Assembly (NCBI RefSeq): GCF_035969385.1
Contig: NZ_JAYKKJ010000001.1
Coordinates: 1-64,000, forward strand
Direction of reading: 5' to 3'
Source: SELP01 sp035969385
GTDB taxonomy: Bacteria > Pseudomonadota > Alphaproteobacteria > Rhodobacterales > Rhodobacteraceae
Length of the DNA stretch: 64,000 nucleotides
Positions 17,762 through 27,173 of this stretch are shown here, in pieces (position 1 is the stretch's first letter; each line of letters opens with the position of its first letter). Position numbers and translations under genes: made by a program. The notes beneath the pieces were generated by a model, which worked only from the letters and a program-made list of their open reading frames with translations, did not search any database and was not told the origin of the DNA.

Positions 17762-19167
17762 TCCGGCAGGACCTTGCCGGGGTTCAGGATGCCCTTGGGA
17801 TCAAGCGCCGCTTTGATCGTCCGCATCACGTCAAGCGCGACAGGATCCTTGCGGCGGCGCATCGACGACAGTTTGGACAAGCCGATCCCGTGTTCGGCCG
17901 AAAAGGACCCGCCAAGCATTTCAACCACGTCTTCGACGGCCTCCATAAGCCGATCCTGAAGTCCTTTGTCGTCGTCTTCGGGATACATGGAATAATGGAT
18001 GTTCCCATCGCCCAGATGGGCAACCGCCAAATCGGCGCAGCCGGGTTTGATCGCTTCGATCCTGGGGCGGACCATATCGAAGAACGTGGCGACCTTATCC
18101 AGCGGCAGGGCGATATCGGTGTCGACAAAGGGCATCCAGCCATGGGCGATCTCTGCGGCGGCCTCGCGGCGGGCCCACATGTCGCGACGCTGCGCCTCGT
18201 TCTGGGCAATGACGGCATCCAGCAGGGTCCCGTCTTCCAGCATCTCGGCAAGAACCGTTTCCAGATGGGCCACGACCGGAATCTGCCCGTCGTCACCTGC
18301 GGTCGCATCACGGGGCGCGGTCGCGCCGACCTCGATCAGGATGTTGACATCATGGCGTTGTTCAAATGGGGGTTTTGCCCCTTCGATTACCTCCAGATGG
18401 CGGTCGATGTAGCCGCGCGGCATGTATTCAAACGCCTCGACTGCACCGCCGGTCTCATCCTGAACCCGGTTGAGCAGGCCCAGGGCATCGGCAAGGGAGG
18501 GCAGTGCGACCATGGCGGTGGCATAGGCGCGGGGCTTGGGCCGCAACTTCAGCACGGCGGCGGTGATCACGCCCAGCGTCCCTTCGGACCCGATCATCAG
18601 ATGGCGCAGGTTGAAACCGCTGTTGTCCTTGTGCAGCTCGCTCATCAGGTTCATCACCCGACCGTCGGCCAGAACCACCTCGAGCCCCAGACACAGGTCG
18701 CGGGTATTGCCGTAGCGCAGAACATTGGACCCGCCCGCATTGGTGCCCAGAACCCCGCCGATCATCGCCGACCCGCGCGCGCCGAAGGTCAGGGGAAAGA
18801 TCAACCCCTCGGCCTCTGCCGCGTCATGCAGCGACGACAGGATCACGCCCGCTTCGACGATGGCGACCCGACCGTCGGGCCGGACTTCGCGGATCTTGTT
18901 CATACGATCTACGGACAGGACCAGCGCGCCGTTGGCCTTCAGCCCGCCGACAAGGCCGGTTCGGCCCGCGGCGGGGACCACCGGGGTCCCCGTGTCATTT
19001 GCGATCCTCAGGATGTCGGAAACCTCGGCCGTGTTCGCTGGACGCAGCACCGCGATAGGGTCGCTTGGGTAGGCCAAGGTCCAATCCGAAAGCCACGGCC
19101 CACGGTCATCGCCCGTCAGGACATTGGCCGGTCCGATCACGTTGCCAAGCTGTTCAAGAAGGTCCAT
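17758..19167 (-). CDS. FAD-linked oxidoreductase (GlcD/D-2-hydroxyglutarate dehydrogenase type)
   Basis: A 469-residue flavoprotein with an N-terminal PCMH-type FAD-binding domain (VPAAGRTGLVGG near residue 65, GGVLGTNAGGSNVLRYG) and a C-terminal FAD-oxidase domain with LGDGNIHYSMYPED and SAEHGIGLSK, which hold metal and substrate ligands in this family. Members oxidise D-2-hydroxy acids such as D-lactate, glycolate or D-2-hydroxyglutarate. The ATG at 19167 is preferred; a GTG three codons upstream is possible. It is followed by the coupled MFS gene. Confidence 0.87.
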   Translation of the reverse strand: MDLLEQLGNVIGPANVLTGDDRGPWLSDWTLAYPSDPIAVLRPANTAEVSDILRIANDTGTPVVPAAGRTGLVGGLKANGALVLSVDRMNKIREVRPDGRVAIVEAGVILSSLHDAAEAEGLIFPLTFGARGSAMIGGVLGTNAGGSNVLRYGNTRDLCLGLEVVLADGRVMNLMSELHKDNSGFNLRHLMIGSEGTLGVITAAVLKLRPKPRAYATAMVALPSLADALGLLNRVQDETGGAVEAFEYMPRGYIDRHLEVIEGAKPPFEQRHDVNILIEVGATAPRDATAGDDGQIPVVAHLETVLAEMLEDGTLLDAVIAQNEAQRRDMWARREAAAEIAHGWMPFVDTDIALPLDKVATFFDMVRPRIEAIKPGCADLAVAHLGDGNIHYSMYPEDDDKGLQDRLMEAVEDVVEMLGGSFSAEHGIGLSKLSSMRRRKDPVALDVMRTIKAALDPKGILNPGKVLPE

Positions 19168-19277
19168 CGCCGCCACCCAAACGCAGTTTGGTCAAGTGCT
19201 ACCCCCAGCAGGCGGCGGGGAAAAGCGGCATCGATCGAATGGGCGCAGAAAGCGGTCAGGCAGGTGCGGTTTTTCTC

Positions 19278-19306
19278 TTGACCTCCCCGGCGGTGCGGCT
19301 TACTTG
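19278..19306 (+). promoter_or_regulatory. probable tRNA promoter
   Basis: TTGACC (19278-19283), a 17-base spacer and TACTTG (19301-19306), about 10 bases before the mature tRNA 5' end. The -35 is good and the -10 poor, which is common for GC-rich alphaproteobacterial stable-RNA promoters. A 7-bp inverted repeat (GCGGTGC / GCACCGC, 19290-19312) overlaps it. Confidence 0.5.
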
Positions 19307-19316
19307 CACCGCGTCT

Positions 19317-19393
19317 GGCGGAGTAGCTCAGTTGGTTAGAGCAGCGGAATCATAATCCGCGTGTCGGGGGTTCAAGTCCCTCCTCCGCTACCA
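19317..19393 (+). tRNA. tRNA-Met (CAU), elongator type
   Basis: A complete 77-base cloverleaf including encoded CCA. The acceptor stem GGCGGAG pairs with CTCCGCT (first pair G-U), the D arm is GCTCAGTTGGTTAGAGC, the anticodon stem is GCGGA/TCCGC around loop ATCATAA giving CAU, and the T loop is TTCAAGT. It lacks the unpaired first position and the three GC pairs of initiator tRNA. A lysidine-modified tRNA-Ile(CAU) is the main alternative, but the sequence fits elongator Met better. Confidence 0.93.
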
Positions 19394-19482
19394 TCCCTTC
19401 CCTGAATATGACGACAGTGCTGGCCCAAGGTAGACGGCCTTGGATTGCCTTCCCGATCCTGAACGGGCCGCCGTCTGCGAAC

Positions 19483-19707
19483 CTACTTCTGTTGCCAATC
19501 CAGAAAGGCCGAGGGTTCCAGCGGCTCAAGCCGGGCGGACAGGCGGTTTCGATAAAGCGCCTTGCGCCGGGCCATGCGGCGCCGGACCTCCTTGCCGATC
19601 GCCTCATCCAGGAATTCGGCGACGGTCATACCATCTTCGGCGGCGGTGTCCCGCAGGGCGGCCTCTACATCGGGGGCGAGGAATGTGGTGATTCGAATTG
19701 CTTTCAT
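19483..19707 (-). CDS. orphan ribbon-helix-helix-like small protein
   Basis: A 74-residue protein whose first half (MKAIRITTFLAPDVEAALR, then EDGMTVAEFLDEAIGKEVRR) has the beta-strand, helix, turn, helix layout of ribbon-helix-helix DNA-binding proteins, often antitoxins or small regulators. The second half is basic and ends in LDWQQK. No toxin gene lies next to it. The start at 19707 puts the strand first; an ATG at 19737 would add ten residues. Fold assignment is by pattern only. Confidence 0.6.
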   Translation of the reverse strand: MKAIRITTFLAPDVEAALRDTAAEDGMTVAEFLDEAIGKEVRRRMARRKALYRNRLSARLEPLEPSAFLDWQQK

Positions 19708-19833
19708 GGGGAAAGGATCGCCTTGGCAGGCTTTCATCTTGGTTAACGCGCCCGATTGTGTCCCGTCTCACAGACAATGGCGCGAAAACGCGGTTCTTGG
19801 GGATGTTCCATATTCCAGAGGAAAGGCACTGCC

Positions 19834-20454
19834 ATGCCGGTAACCGTTGTCAGATCGCCAAACGCAATGCGCCTGACCGTCTCCATCGGTCCGGAGGCGC
19901 AGCGTGTCACCTTCAACCTTGATATGAGCCTTCAACGGCACGCATGGCGCAATCTGGACCAGGCCCAGGCCAAACCGATGAACAGCATTCTGGGGAATGC
20001 CGTAACCGACGGCGCAATCGAACAGGACCTCATGGCCCTTGGCGGGTTGCTGGAAAAGAAGCTGACCGGACGGGCGATGTTCGGCGACTATTCGTTGGGA
20101 AGCGGGCGGACCTATCGGGTCGACAACAGCTCACCCGCCAATCAGGAAACACCCAACCATTGCTATCCCATCGCGGGAACCGGGCTTTGGGCCGGCGTGT
20201 CGCAGGCTGTCTTTGCAGCCGCGGTGGCTTTTCGGCGGCTGGAACTGGCGTTGGATGGCAAATCCGGTACCCCCGAGGCGGTCTGGAACAGCATCAAGAA
20301 CGACCCGACTGCCAGAACGTCGGAGATCTACAGCGCGTTCACCGGTGCCCGCACCCATGTCACGGCACTCGACAAGAAAGACCGGCAAAAGATTGTCGAA
20401 GCGGCGGGATCCTCGAAACTGGCGATCGCCATTTCCGGTTTCCTGAAGGCTTAA
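19834..20454 (+). CDS. hypothetical protein, unknown function
   Basis: A 206-residue soluble protein with no motif I recognise. The start at 19834 is supported by GAGGAAAGG about nine bases upstream; the frame stays open further 5'. It has a central Gly/Pro/Asn-rich region and a helical C terminus (EIYSAFTGARTHVTALDKKDRQ) but no signal peptide or membrane segment. It is alone between the RHH gene and convergent rlmN, with which it shares a TTAA stop overlap. Confidence 0.65.
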   Translation: MPVTVVRSPNAMRLTVSIGPEAQRVTFNLDMSLQRHAWRNLDQAQAKPMNSILGNAVTDGAIEQDLMALGGLLEKKLTGRAMFGDYSLGSGRTYRVDNSSPANQETPNHCYPIAGTGLWAGVSQAVFAAAVAFRRLELALDGKSGTPEAVWNSIKNDPTARTSEIYSAFTGARTHVTALDKKDRQKIVEAAGSSKLAIAISGFLKA

Positions 20455-21632
20455 AGCCCGGCCTCGGCCTCGATCTCCTTGCGGGATTTGCGGGCGCGTT
20501 CGGTCGCCGACTTCAGCTGTCCGCAGGCCGCCATGATGTCCTCTCCGCGCGGGGTGCGGATCGGGCTGGCGTACCCGGCCTTGTAGATGATGTCGGCAAA
20601 GGCTTCGATCCGGTCCCACGGCGACCGCTGATAAGGCGCGCCGGGCCATTCGTTGAAGGGGATCAGGTTGATTTTAGCCGGGATACCCTTGATCAGCTTG
20701 ACCAACCGCCGCGCGTCGTCATCGCTGTCGTTGATCCCGTCCAACATCACGTATTCAAAGGTGATCCGTTCGGAATTCGACGCCTTGGGGTATTCGCGCA
20801 GGGCGTTCAGCAATTCTTCGATTTTCCAGCGCTTGTTGATCGGGACGAGGATGTTGCGCACCTCGTCCGTCGTGGCATGGAAGGATACCGCCAGCTGGCA
20901 GCCGATTTCCTGCGCGGTCTTGGCGATTTCCGGCACGACGCCGGACGTGGACAGGGTGATACGGCGGCGCGACAGGGCGATCCCTTCGCCATCCATCGCG
21001 ATCTTCATCGCATCGCGCACGTTGTCGAAGTTATAAAGCGGTTCACCCATGCCCATCAGCACGATGTTCGACAGAAGGCGCGGGCCGTTGTCGCCGGTGC
21101 CGACACCGGGCTCGGGCCATTCGCCAAGATCGTCGCGGGCCAGCATGACCTGCCCGATAATCTCTCCGGCGGTCAGGTTGCGCACCAGTTTCTGGGTGCC
21201 GGTGTGGCAGAACGAACAGGTCAGCGTGCAGCCGACCTGAGACGAGATGCACAGCGTGCCGCGATCTTCTTCGGGGATATAGACCACCTCGACCTCGTGC
21301 CCGCCCGCGATGCGCACCAGATACTTGCGGGTGCCATCCGCGCTGACTTGACGGGTGACCAGTTCGGGCAGGTCGATCACGAAATTCTCGGCCAGTTTGG
21401 CGCGGTAGTCCTTGGCAAGGTTGGTCATCGTGGCGAAATCACGCACGCCCCAATGATAGATCCACTGCCAGATCTGGTTGACCCGCATCTTGGCCTGCTT
21501 TTCAGGCGTGCCGATCTCGATCAGCGCCTCGCGCAGCTTGTCGCGGGTCAGTCCGACGATGTTGACCGGCCCCTCCGGCAGTTTGCGCGGAATGGTGACA
21601 AGGTCCTGCGTGATGGGGGCGCTGGCGGTCAT
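20451..21632 (-). CDS. rlmN: 23S rRNA (adenine(2503)-C(2))-methyltransferase (dual-specificity RlmN)
   Basis: A 393-residue radical SAM enzyme that methylates A2503 of 23S rRNA and A37 of some tRNAs. The CxxxCxxC cluster-binding motif is at Cys135, Cys139 and Cys142 (GCTLTCSFCHTG). The C-terminal conserved cysteine lies in DIMAACGQLKSA, and MGMGEPLYNFD, typical of RlmN, is present. Confidence 0.96.
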   Translation of the reverse strand: MTASAPITQDLVTIPRKLPEGPVNIVGLTRDKLREALIEIGTPEKQAKMRVNQIWQWIYHWGVRDFATMTNLAKDYRAKLAENFVIDLPELVTRQVSADGTRKYLVRIAGGHEVEVVYIPEEDRGTLCISSQVGCTLTCSFCHTGTQKLVRNLTAGEIIGQVMLARDDLGEWPEPGVGTGDNGPRLLSNIVLMGMGEPLYNFDNVRDAMKIAMDGEGIALSRRRITLSTSGVVPEIAKTAQEIGCQLAVSFHATTDEVRNILVPINKRWKIEELLNALREYPKASNSERITFEYVMLDGINDSDDDARRLVKLIKGIPAKINLIPFNEWPGAPYQRSPWDRIEAFADIIYKAGYASPIRTPRGEDIMAACGQLKSATERARKSRKEIEAEAGL

Positions 21633-21673
21633 GGGTCAAATGTCCTTAGTCTGGGCAGATGGGCCACATATAG

Positions 21674-21707
21674 GAAAAGGCGGCGAAAGCCAAAGGATTC
21701 CGCCGCC
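21674..21707 (-). terminator. terminator after the IalB-like gene
   Basis: On the minus strand a 10-bp stem (GGCGGCGGAA / TTTCGCCGCC, one G-U pair) with a 9-base loop is followed by TTTTCC. It lies between the IalB-like gene and rlmN and should separate the two transcripts. Confidence 0.7.
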
Positions 21708-21738
21708 CGCAGTGTCATGCCGGCCTTGCGCCCGGCGA

Positions 21739-22266
21739 TCAGCTGTTGCAGCGACGCCCGGCTTCTTCCACGGCAGCAGTAAAGCCGAGGAGCGAAAATT
21801 TGTCGGTCGTGACCGTACCCCGGCTGGAGCGCGCGACAAAGGTCGCATCGGCGCCGCGCTTCATGGCGTCAACGATCCGCTGGTCATCTTCGGGCGAGGC
21901 GGGCCAGGCCCATTCGCCTTCGGTGAACAGCTGGTACTGGGTGCCCCCGATATCGACTGAAACGGTCGACCCGCCCGCGAAGGGGTATCCACCGGTAAAG
22001 GCAAGCTGTCCGTCGACGCTTTCGCCCGGGCGATAGAAGACCATCAAAAGGATCTCGCCCCGCCGCACGGCGACGACATTGCCATCCCGCGTGTTGACGG
22101 TTTCCTTCGGGGCCGAGACCGCCCAGCATTCGCGGGGATCGGCCTCTTCAAATACGCTCCAGTCCGTATTGGCCGCGACCCGGTTGTCGGATTCCTGCGC
22201 CAACGCGGCCCCACCGCTGACCAATGCAGCGGACACGCAAATCATGCGCGAAATTCGTGAAAACAT
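21739..22266 (-). CDS. IalB-family (invasion-associated locus B) exported protein
   Basis: A 175-residue protein with a signal peptide (1-23, cleavage after AALA) and an IalB-like body: WSVFEEADPRECWAVSAPKE with its early cysteine, VRRGEILLMVFYRPGE, and a C-terminal cysteine (GRRCNS) that probably pairs with the first. IalB proteins are periplasmic; the name comes from Bartonella, and in free-living bacteria the role is unknown. ATG at 22266 has GGAGG eight bases upstream. Confidence 0.82.
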   Translation of the reverse strand: MFSRISRMICVSAALVSGGAALAQESDNRVAANTDWSVFEEADPRECWAVSAPKETVNTRDGNVVAVRRGEILLMVFYRPGESVDGQLAFTGGYPFAGGSTVSVDIGGTQYQLFTEGEWAWPASPEDDQRIVDAMKRGADATFVARSSRGTVTTDKFSLLGFTAAVEEAGRRCNS

Positions 22267-22477
22267 GCCTACAGCCTCCAAGCTGTCCTTGCCTCTTGCT
22301 CCTGCGCCTGCGGTGCATTCTTGTGGCACCATTTCCTGTGGCGAGCAGCCTTTCAACTCGATAGCACTAGCAATAGCAAGAAATTGCCGGTTTGTGAAAG
22401 CCCCAAAGGGGCGGGTGCCCCTTGGATTGCGCGGGAAATCGCGTGTTTGGGTAGACGTCGAGTGGATGGAAGGGTTG

Positions 22478-23473
22478 ATGTCTGGTTCCGAAATACTGGC
22501 CGAGGTTTGGCGCGGCGACATCGTTGAATGTGTTCACCGGGGACATGCGGCGATCTGTAATGCGACCGGCGAATTGATGGAAAGCTGGGGAGATCCTGAC
22601 GCGGTCGCTTATCCCCGTTCGTCGTCGAAGATGATACAGGCATTGCCCCTTGTCGAAAGTGGCGCGGCGGACAGGTTTGGCCTGACGTCGGACCGTCTGG
22701 CGCTCAGTTGCGCCTCGCATATCGGGGCCGCCTACCATACGGATCGGGTCCGCGCTTGGATCGCGGAACTGGGCCTGACCGACGCCGCCTTCCGGTGCGG
22801 CCCGCAGATGCCCTCGGATCCTGAGGCCAGCACCGCCCTGATCAAGACCGACCAGAGCCCCTGCCAGTATCACAACAACTGTTCGGGTAAGCATTCCGGG
22901 TTCCTGACCCTCGCAAAACATCTGGGCGCGGGGCCGGAGTATGTCGACATCGACCACCCGGTTCAGGCCGCCGTCCGATCCGCTTTTGAAGAGGTGACCG
23001 GGATGGAAAGCCCCCGTTGGGCCGTGGACGGTTGTTCCGCCCCGAATTTCGCCACTTCGGTCCGTGCAATGGCCGCGGGCATGGCGAAATTCGCGGCGGC
23101 GGGTGCGGCGGCAGGGCACCGCGACGCGGCCATGGTCCGGCTGCGCGAGGCGATGATGACCCATCCGGAACTGGTTTCCGGCAACGACAAGGCCTGCACC
23201 GATCTGATGCGCGCCTGCAAGGGACAGGCGGCGATCAAGGGCGGGGCCGAAGGCTACTACGTCGCCATTCTGCCGGGGCTGAAACTTGGCGTTGCGCTGA
23301 AGGTCGAGGACGGCGCGAAGCGCGGCAGCGAACTGGCGATCACAGCGATCCTTGCTCGGTTGGGCGTGCTGGACCCCAACCATCCGGCGGCCCGCAAATA
23401 TCTGAACGCGCCGATCCGCAACTGGCGAGGGATCGAAACCGGGACGATCCGGCCGGGGCCGGGGCTGCGCTAG
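22478..23473 (+). CDS. asparaginase II (Rhizobium etli type)
   Basis: A 331-residue enzyme of the Asparaginase_II family, which hydrolyses L-asparagine to aspartate and ammonia and is unrelated to E. coli AnsA/AnsB. The serine-lysine motif PRSSSKMIQ and the SCASH segment match the catalytic region of the R. etli enzyme, and the cysteine-containing NNCSGKHSGF and GNDKACTDLM segments are present. ATG at 22478 has GGAAGG upstream; the longer open frame antisense to ialB is ignored. It converges with the 5-oxoprolinase-type gene with a shared CTAG. Confidence 0.9.
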   Translation: MSGSEILAEVWRGDIVECVHRGHAAICNATGELMESWGDPDAVAYPRSSSKMIQALPLVESGAADRFGLTSDRLALSCASHIGAAYHTDRVRAWIAELGLTDAAFRCGPQMPSDPEASTALIKTDQSPCQYHNNCSGKHSGFLTLAKHLGAGPEYVDIDHPVQAAVRSAFEEVTGMESPRWAVDGCSAPNFATSVRAMAAGMAKFAAAGAAAGHRDAAMVRLREAMMTHPELVSGNDKACTDLMRACKGQAAIKGGAEGYYVAILPGLKLGVALKVEDGAKRGSELAITAILARLGVLDPNHPAARKYLNAPIRNWRGIETGTIRPGPGLR

Positions 23474-26400
23474 CGGCCCCAGCCGCCGCCGCCGGGCGTT
23501 TCCATCACGAAGGCCGCGCCGGCGGGCAGGTCGATCTCGTCGTTCCCGGCCATGTCCTTGCGGCTTCCGTCCGGCATTTCGGCCCAGTTTACACCGACCG
23601 CCCCCTGCGCCCCACCCGCGCCGCCGAACGGCGGAACAATCCGGTGCGAGGTCAGCGTCGTGACCGTCACCGGCGTCAGGAAGCGCATCCGCCGTGACAC
23701 GCCGTTGCCCCCCGGCCATGTCCCCGCCCCGCCAGAATTGGGACGTATGCCAAAAGCCTCCAGCCGGACCGGGAACCGCTTTTCAAGGATTTCCGGATCG
23801 GTCATGCGGGTGTTGGTCATATGGCTTTGAACCGCGTCACAGCCCGGAAAGCCCGGGCCAGCCCCGGTTCCCCCGGCGATGGTTTCGTAGTTCTGGAAAT
23901 CGTCGTTGCCCCAGATGAAATTGTTCATCGTCCCCTGACTGCCTGCGATCACACCCAGCGCACCGTATAGCGCGTTGCAGGCTGCCTGGCTCACCTCGGT
24001 ATTCCCCGCAATAACCGCCGCAGGATAACGCGGATTCAGCATCGACCCTTCCGGCACGATGATATCCAGTGGCTTCAGGCAACCTTCGTTCAGGGGGATT
24101 TCGGCCCCCACCAAGGTCCGGAAGACATAAAGGACGACAGCCCGGCACACAGCGAAGGGGGCGTTGTAGTTGCCGCTGTGCTGGGCGCTGGTGCCGGTGA
24201 AATCGACCACCGCCGCCCGGCGCGCGCGGTCCACGGTCACTCGAACCTCGATCTGCTGGCCGATGTCCATCGGATAGGTGAACTGCCCATCGGACAGCCG
24301 GTCGATGACCCGGCGCACGCTTTCTTCGGCGTTGTCCTGAACATGCCCCATATAGGCGCTGACCACATCCGCCCCATAGGCGGCACAAACCTTCAAAAGC
24401 TCGCGCTTGCCGGTTTCGTTCGCCGCCACCTGCGCCTTGAGGTCGGCCATGTTCTGATCGGGATTGCGGCAGGGGTAGCGGCCAGAGGACAGCACCGCCC
24501 GCGCTTCCTCCTCCAACAACCGGCCGCCCCGCACAAGCTGCACGTTGTCGATCAGCACGCCTTCCTCGTCGATGTGGCTGCTGTCGGGCGGGGCGCTGCC
24601 GGGGGTGCGTCCGCCAAAATCGGCATGGTGCCCGCGCGACCCCATCCAGAAAGTCGCGCGCCCATCAACGAACACAGGTGTCACCACCGTGACATCCGGA
24701 AGGTGGGTGCCGCCATTGTAGGGGCTGTTGAGCATGAAGGCGTCGCCGTCCTGCACATCTGGGTTCAGGCGCATGACCGTTTTGATGCTGTCCGACATCG
24801 ACCCAAGGTGCACCGGCACATGGGGCGCGTTGGCCACCAGATCGCCGTTGGCATCGAAGATCGCGCAGGAGAAATCGAACCGCTCCTTGATGTTCACCGA
24901 CCAGGACGTCAGCGCAAGCGTCGCGCCCATCTGGTCTGCCACCGACATGAACAGGTTCGACATGACCTCAAGCAGGACCGGGTCCGCCTCGGTCCCCGCT
25001 GCCGGGGCGTGGCGGGCGGCGTCTGTCCGGTCAAGGATCAGGTTGCCCGCTTCGTCGATCCGGGCGGACCAGCCGGGTTCGACCATATTGGTTCCGGTCG
25101 GTTCCGTGATGATGGCCGGGCCCTTCACCGTCCAACCTTCGGGCAGGGTCAGCCGATCGAACAATGGCACATCGCCTGCCCCGTGCACCGGCACATGGGC
25201 GACAGGCTGGGCCGCGCCTTGCGGCGTGCCCATCGGCGGCAGGCTGTCGGCGGTGCCAATTGCCTCGGCGCTGATCATGTCGAACAGGATCGCCCGTTCC
25301 GGTGACGTAAAACCGAACCGCGCGTCATGCGCGGCCTCGAAAGCCGCCTGCATCTCGGCGACCGAGCCAAAGGGCACCGGCAGCGGCTGGTGCGACCCGT
25401 CATAGCGCAGATGGGCCTGCGCCTCGATCCGGACCTCGGTCACGCCTTGCGAGGCGACCTCCTGCCTCGCATCCGCAGAGATACGGTTCAGCGCATCGGA
25501 CGCGGTGTCCAGGTCGGACAGGGGCGCATCGACCTGCACCTCGCGCAGGGCGCGGATTTCGGCAAGGCCCATGCCAAAGGCAGACAAGACGCCGGCGAAG
25601 GGATGGATGAACACCCGGCGCATGCCCAAGGCGTCGGCCACAAGGCAGGCATGCTGCCCGCCCGCGCCGCCAAAGCATTGCAGGGTATAGCCGGTCACGT
25701 CATGGCCGCGCTGCACGCTGATCTTCTTGATCGCGTTGGCCATGTTGTCGACGGCGATCCTCAGGAAGCCTTCGGCCATGTCCTCGGGCGTCCGCTCCGG
25801 GTCTCCGGTTTCCTCGGCCACCTGACGGGCTAGCGCGGCAAAGCCCGCGCGCACGGCCTCCAGATCCAGCTTTTCATCGCCGTTCTGCCCGAAGACCGCC
25901 GGGAAATGATCGGGGTTCAGCTTGCCCAGCATCACGTTGCAATCGGTCACGGTCAGCGGCCCGCCCCGGCGATAGCAGGCGGGGCCGGGATCAGCACCCG
26001 CGCTTTCCGGGCCAACCTGAAACCGGCCTTCGGCAAACTTGCAGATCGACCCGCCCCCGGCGGCGACCGTGTGAATGTCCATCATCGGCGCACGCATCCT
26101 CACGCCCGCCACTTCGGTTTCGAAACTGCGCTCATAGGTACCGGCGTAGTGGCTGACATCGGTGCTGGTGCCACCCATGTCGAACCCGATCAGCCGGTCA
26201 AAGCCCGCGGCCTCGGCCGTCTTGACCATGCCCACGATCCCGCCCGCCGGGCCGGAGAGGATCGCATCCTTGCCCTGAAACAGCCGCGCGTCGGTCAGCC
26301 CGCCGTTAGACTGCATGAACAAGAGCCGTTCGCAAACTGTCCCCACATCCAGCGCCCCGGCGACCTGATCGACATAGCGGCGCAGGATCGGCGACAGGTA

Positions 26401-27033
26401 GGCATCGACAACGGTCGTGTCGCCCCGACCCACCAGCTTGGCCAGCCGCGAAACCGCGTTAGATGTGGTGATCTGCGTATAGCCGACCTCGGCCGCGATT
26501 TGGGCCGCCCGGTCTTCGTGTGCGGGGTTGAGGTAGGCGTGCAGAAAGGCAATCGCCACAGCGCGCAGTCCCGCATCATATCCGGCCTGCAGGGCAACAC
26601 GGGCGGCACCTTCGTCAAGCGGGGTCAGAACCTGCCCTTCGGCATCCAGTCGCTCGCGCACCTCGGCGACATCGGAATACAGAAGATCGGGCCGTTTGAT
26701 ATGCAGATCGAACAGGCGGGGACGGTTCTGGTAGCCAATTTGCAGAAGGTCGCGGAACCCTTCGGTGATCAACAGAAGGACGGGTTCGCCCTTGCGCTCC
26801 AGAAGGGCGTTGGTAGCAACGGTCGTCCCCATCTTCACGGCGCGGATCGACCCCGGCGCGGGCGCATCCGTGCCCATCAGGTCGCGGATGCCCTGAACTG
26901 CCGCATCGCGATAGCGTTCCGGGTTTTCCGACAACAGCTTGTGGGTTTCCAATGTCCCATCGGGGCGCTTGGCCACGACATCGGTAAAGGTGCCCCCCCG
27001 GTCGATCCAGAATTCCCATTGCCGCTTGGTCAT
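23470..27033 (-). CDS. fused hydantoinase A/B, ATP-dependent 5-oxoprolinase type
   Basis: A 1187-residue protein joining HyuA and HyuB. Residues 1 to about 180 are the Hydant_A_N domain (WIDRGGTFTDVV), then the hydantoinase A ATPase domain with GFDMGGTSTDV and DIHTVAAGGGSICKF, and from about 690 the hydantoinase B domain with NSPYNGGTHLPDV and GSRGHHADFGG. This full-length arrangement is that of eukaryotic-type 5-oxoprolinase (OPLAH), which opens 5-oxoproline to glutamate; N-methylhydantoinase activity is an alternative. AGGAG precedes the ATG at 27033. The stop codon is nested with that of asparaginase II. Confidence 0.9.
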   Translation of the reverse strand: MTKRQWEFWIDRGGTFTDVVAKRPDGTLETHKLLSENPERYRDAAVQGIRDLMGTDAPAPGSIRAVKMGTTVATNALLERKGEPVLLLITEGFRDLLQIGYQNRPRLFDLHIKRPDLLYSDVAEVRERLDAEGQVLTPLDEGAARVALQAGYDAGLRAVAIAFLHAYLNPAHEDRAAQIAAEVGYTQITTSNAVSRLAKLVGRGDTTVVDAYLSPILRRYVDQVAGALDVGTVCERLLFMQSNGGLTDARLFQGKDAILSGPAGGIVGMVKTAEAAGFDRLIGFDMGGTSTDVSHYAGTYERSFETEVAGVRMRAPMMDIHTVAAGGGSICKFAEGRFQVGPESAGADPGPACYRRGGPLTVTDCNVMLGKLNPDHFPAVFGQNGDEKLDLEAVRAGFAALARQVAEETGDPERTPEDMAEGFLRIAVDNMANAIKKISVQRGHDVTGYTLQCFGGAGGQHACLVADALGMRRVFIHPFAGVLSAFGMGLAEIRALREVQVDAPLSDLDTASDALNRISADARQEVASQGVTEVRIEAQAHLRYDGSHQPLPVPFGSVAEMQAAFEAAHDARFGFTSPERAILFDMISAEAIGTADSLPPMGTPQGAAQPVAHVPVHGAGDVPLFDRLTLPEGWTVKGPAIITEPTGTNMVEPGWSARIDEAGNLILDRTDAARHAPAAGTEADPVLLEVMSNLFMSVADQMGATLALTSWSVNIKERFDFSCAIFDANGDLVANAPHVPVHLGSMSDSIKTVMRLNPDVQDGDAFMLNSPYNGGTHLPDVTVVTPVFVDGRATFWMGSRGHHADFGGRTPGSAPPDSSHIDEEGVLIDNVQLVRGGRLLEEEARAVLSSGRYPCRNPDQNMADLKAQVAANETGKRELLKVCAAYGADVVSAYMGHVQDNAEESVRRVIDRLSDGQFTYPMDIGQQIEVRVTVDRARRAAVVDFTGTSAQHSGNYNAPFAVCRAVVLYVFRTLVGAEIPLNEGCLKPLDIIVPEGSMLNPRYPAAVIAGNTEVSQAACNALYGALGVIAGSQGTMNNFIWGNDDFQNYETIAGGTGAGPGFPGCDAVQSHMTNTRMTDPEILEKRFPVRLEAFGIRPNSGGAGTWPGGNGVSRRMRFLTPVTVTTLTSHRIVPPFGGAGGAQGAVGVNWAEMPDGSRKDMAGNDEIDLPAGAAFVMETPGGGGWGR

Positions 27034-27173
27034 GCCGCTTCTCCTGTTCTGCCCGGAGGAAGTGACCCCATCGGTGCCGGGAATGCAATGGCGCCCTCGA
27101 CACGCCACGGCAGAGTTGCGTCACCTGCCATTTCAAAGGATAACCCGGGCTGCAAAGATGGCCCGGATTGAGA

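Noticed and set aside
19350..19607. Minus-strand ORF crossing the tRNA-Met gene, ending in EGLEPPTRGL
   Set aside because: This tail is the usual spurious translation of a tRNA antisense strand; the frame also overlaps the RHH gene in another frame.
22079..22477. N-terminal extension of asparaginase II
   Set aside because: It is antisense to the IalB-like gene, and the ATG at 22478 has GGAAGG and matches the family start.
24178..25305. Long plus-strand frames antisense to the HyuA-HyuB gene, also 25906-27171
   Set aside because: Third-position GC shadow of a well-supported 1187-residue protein; composition is Arg/His/Gly-rich without domain signals.
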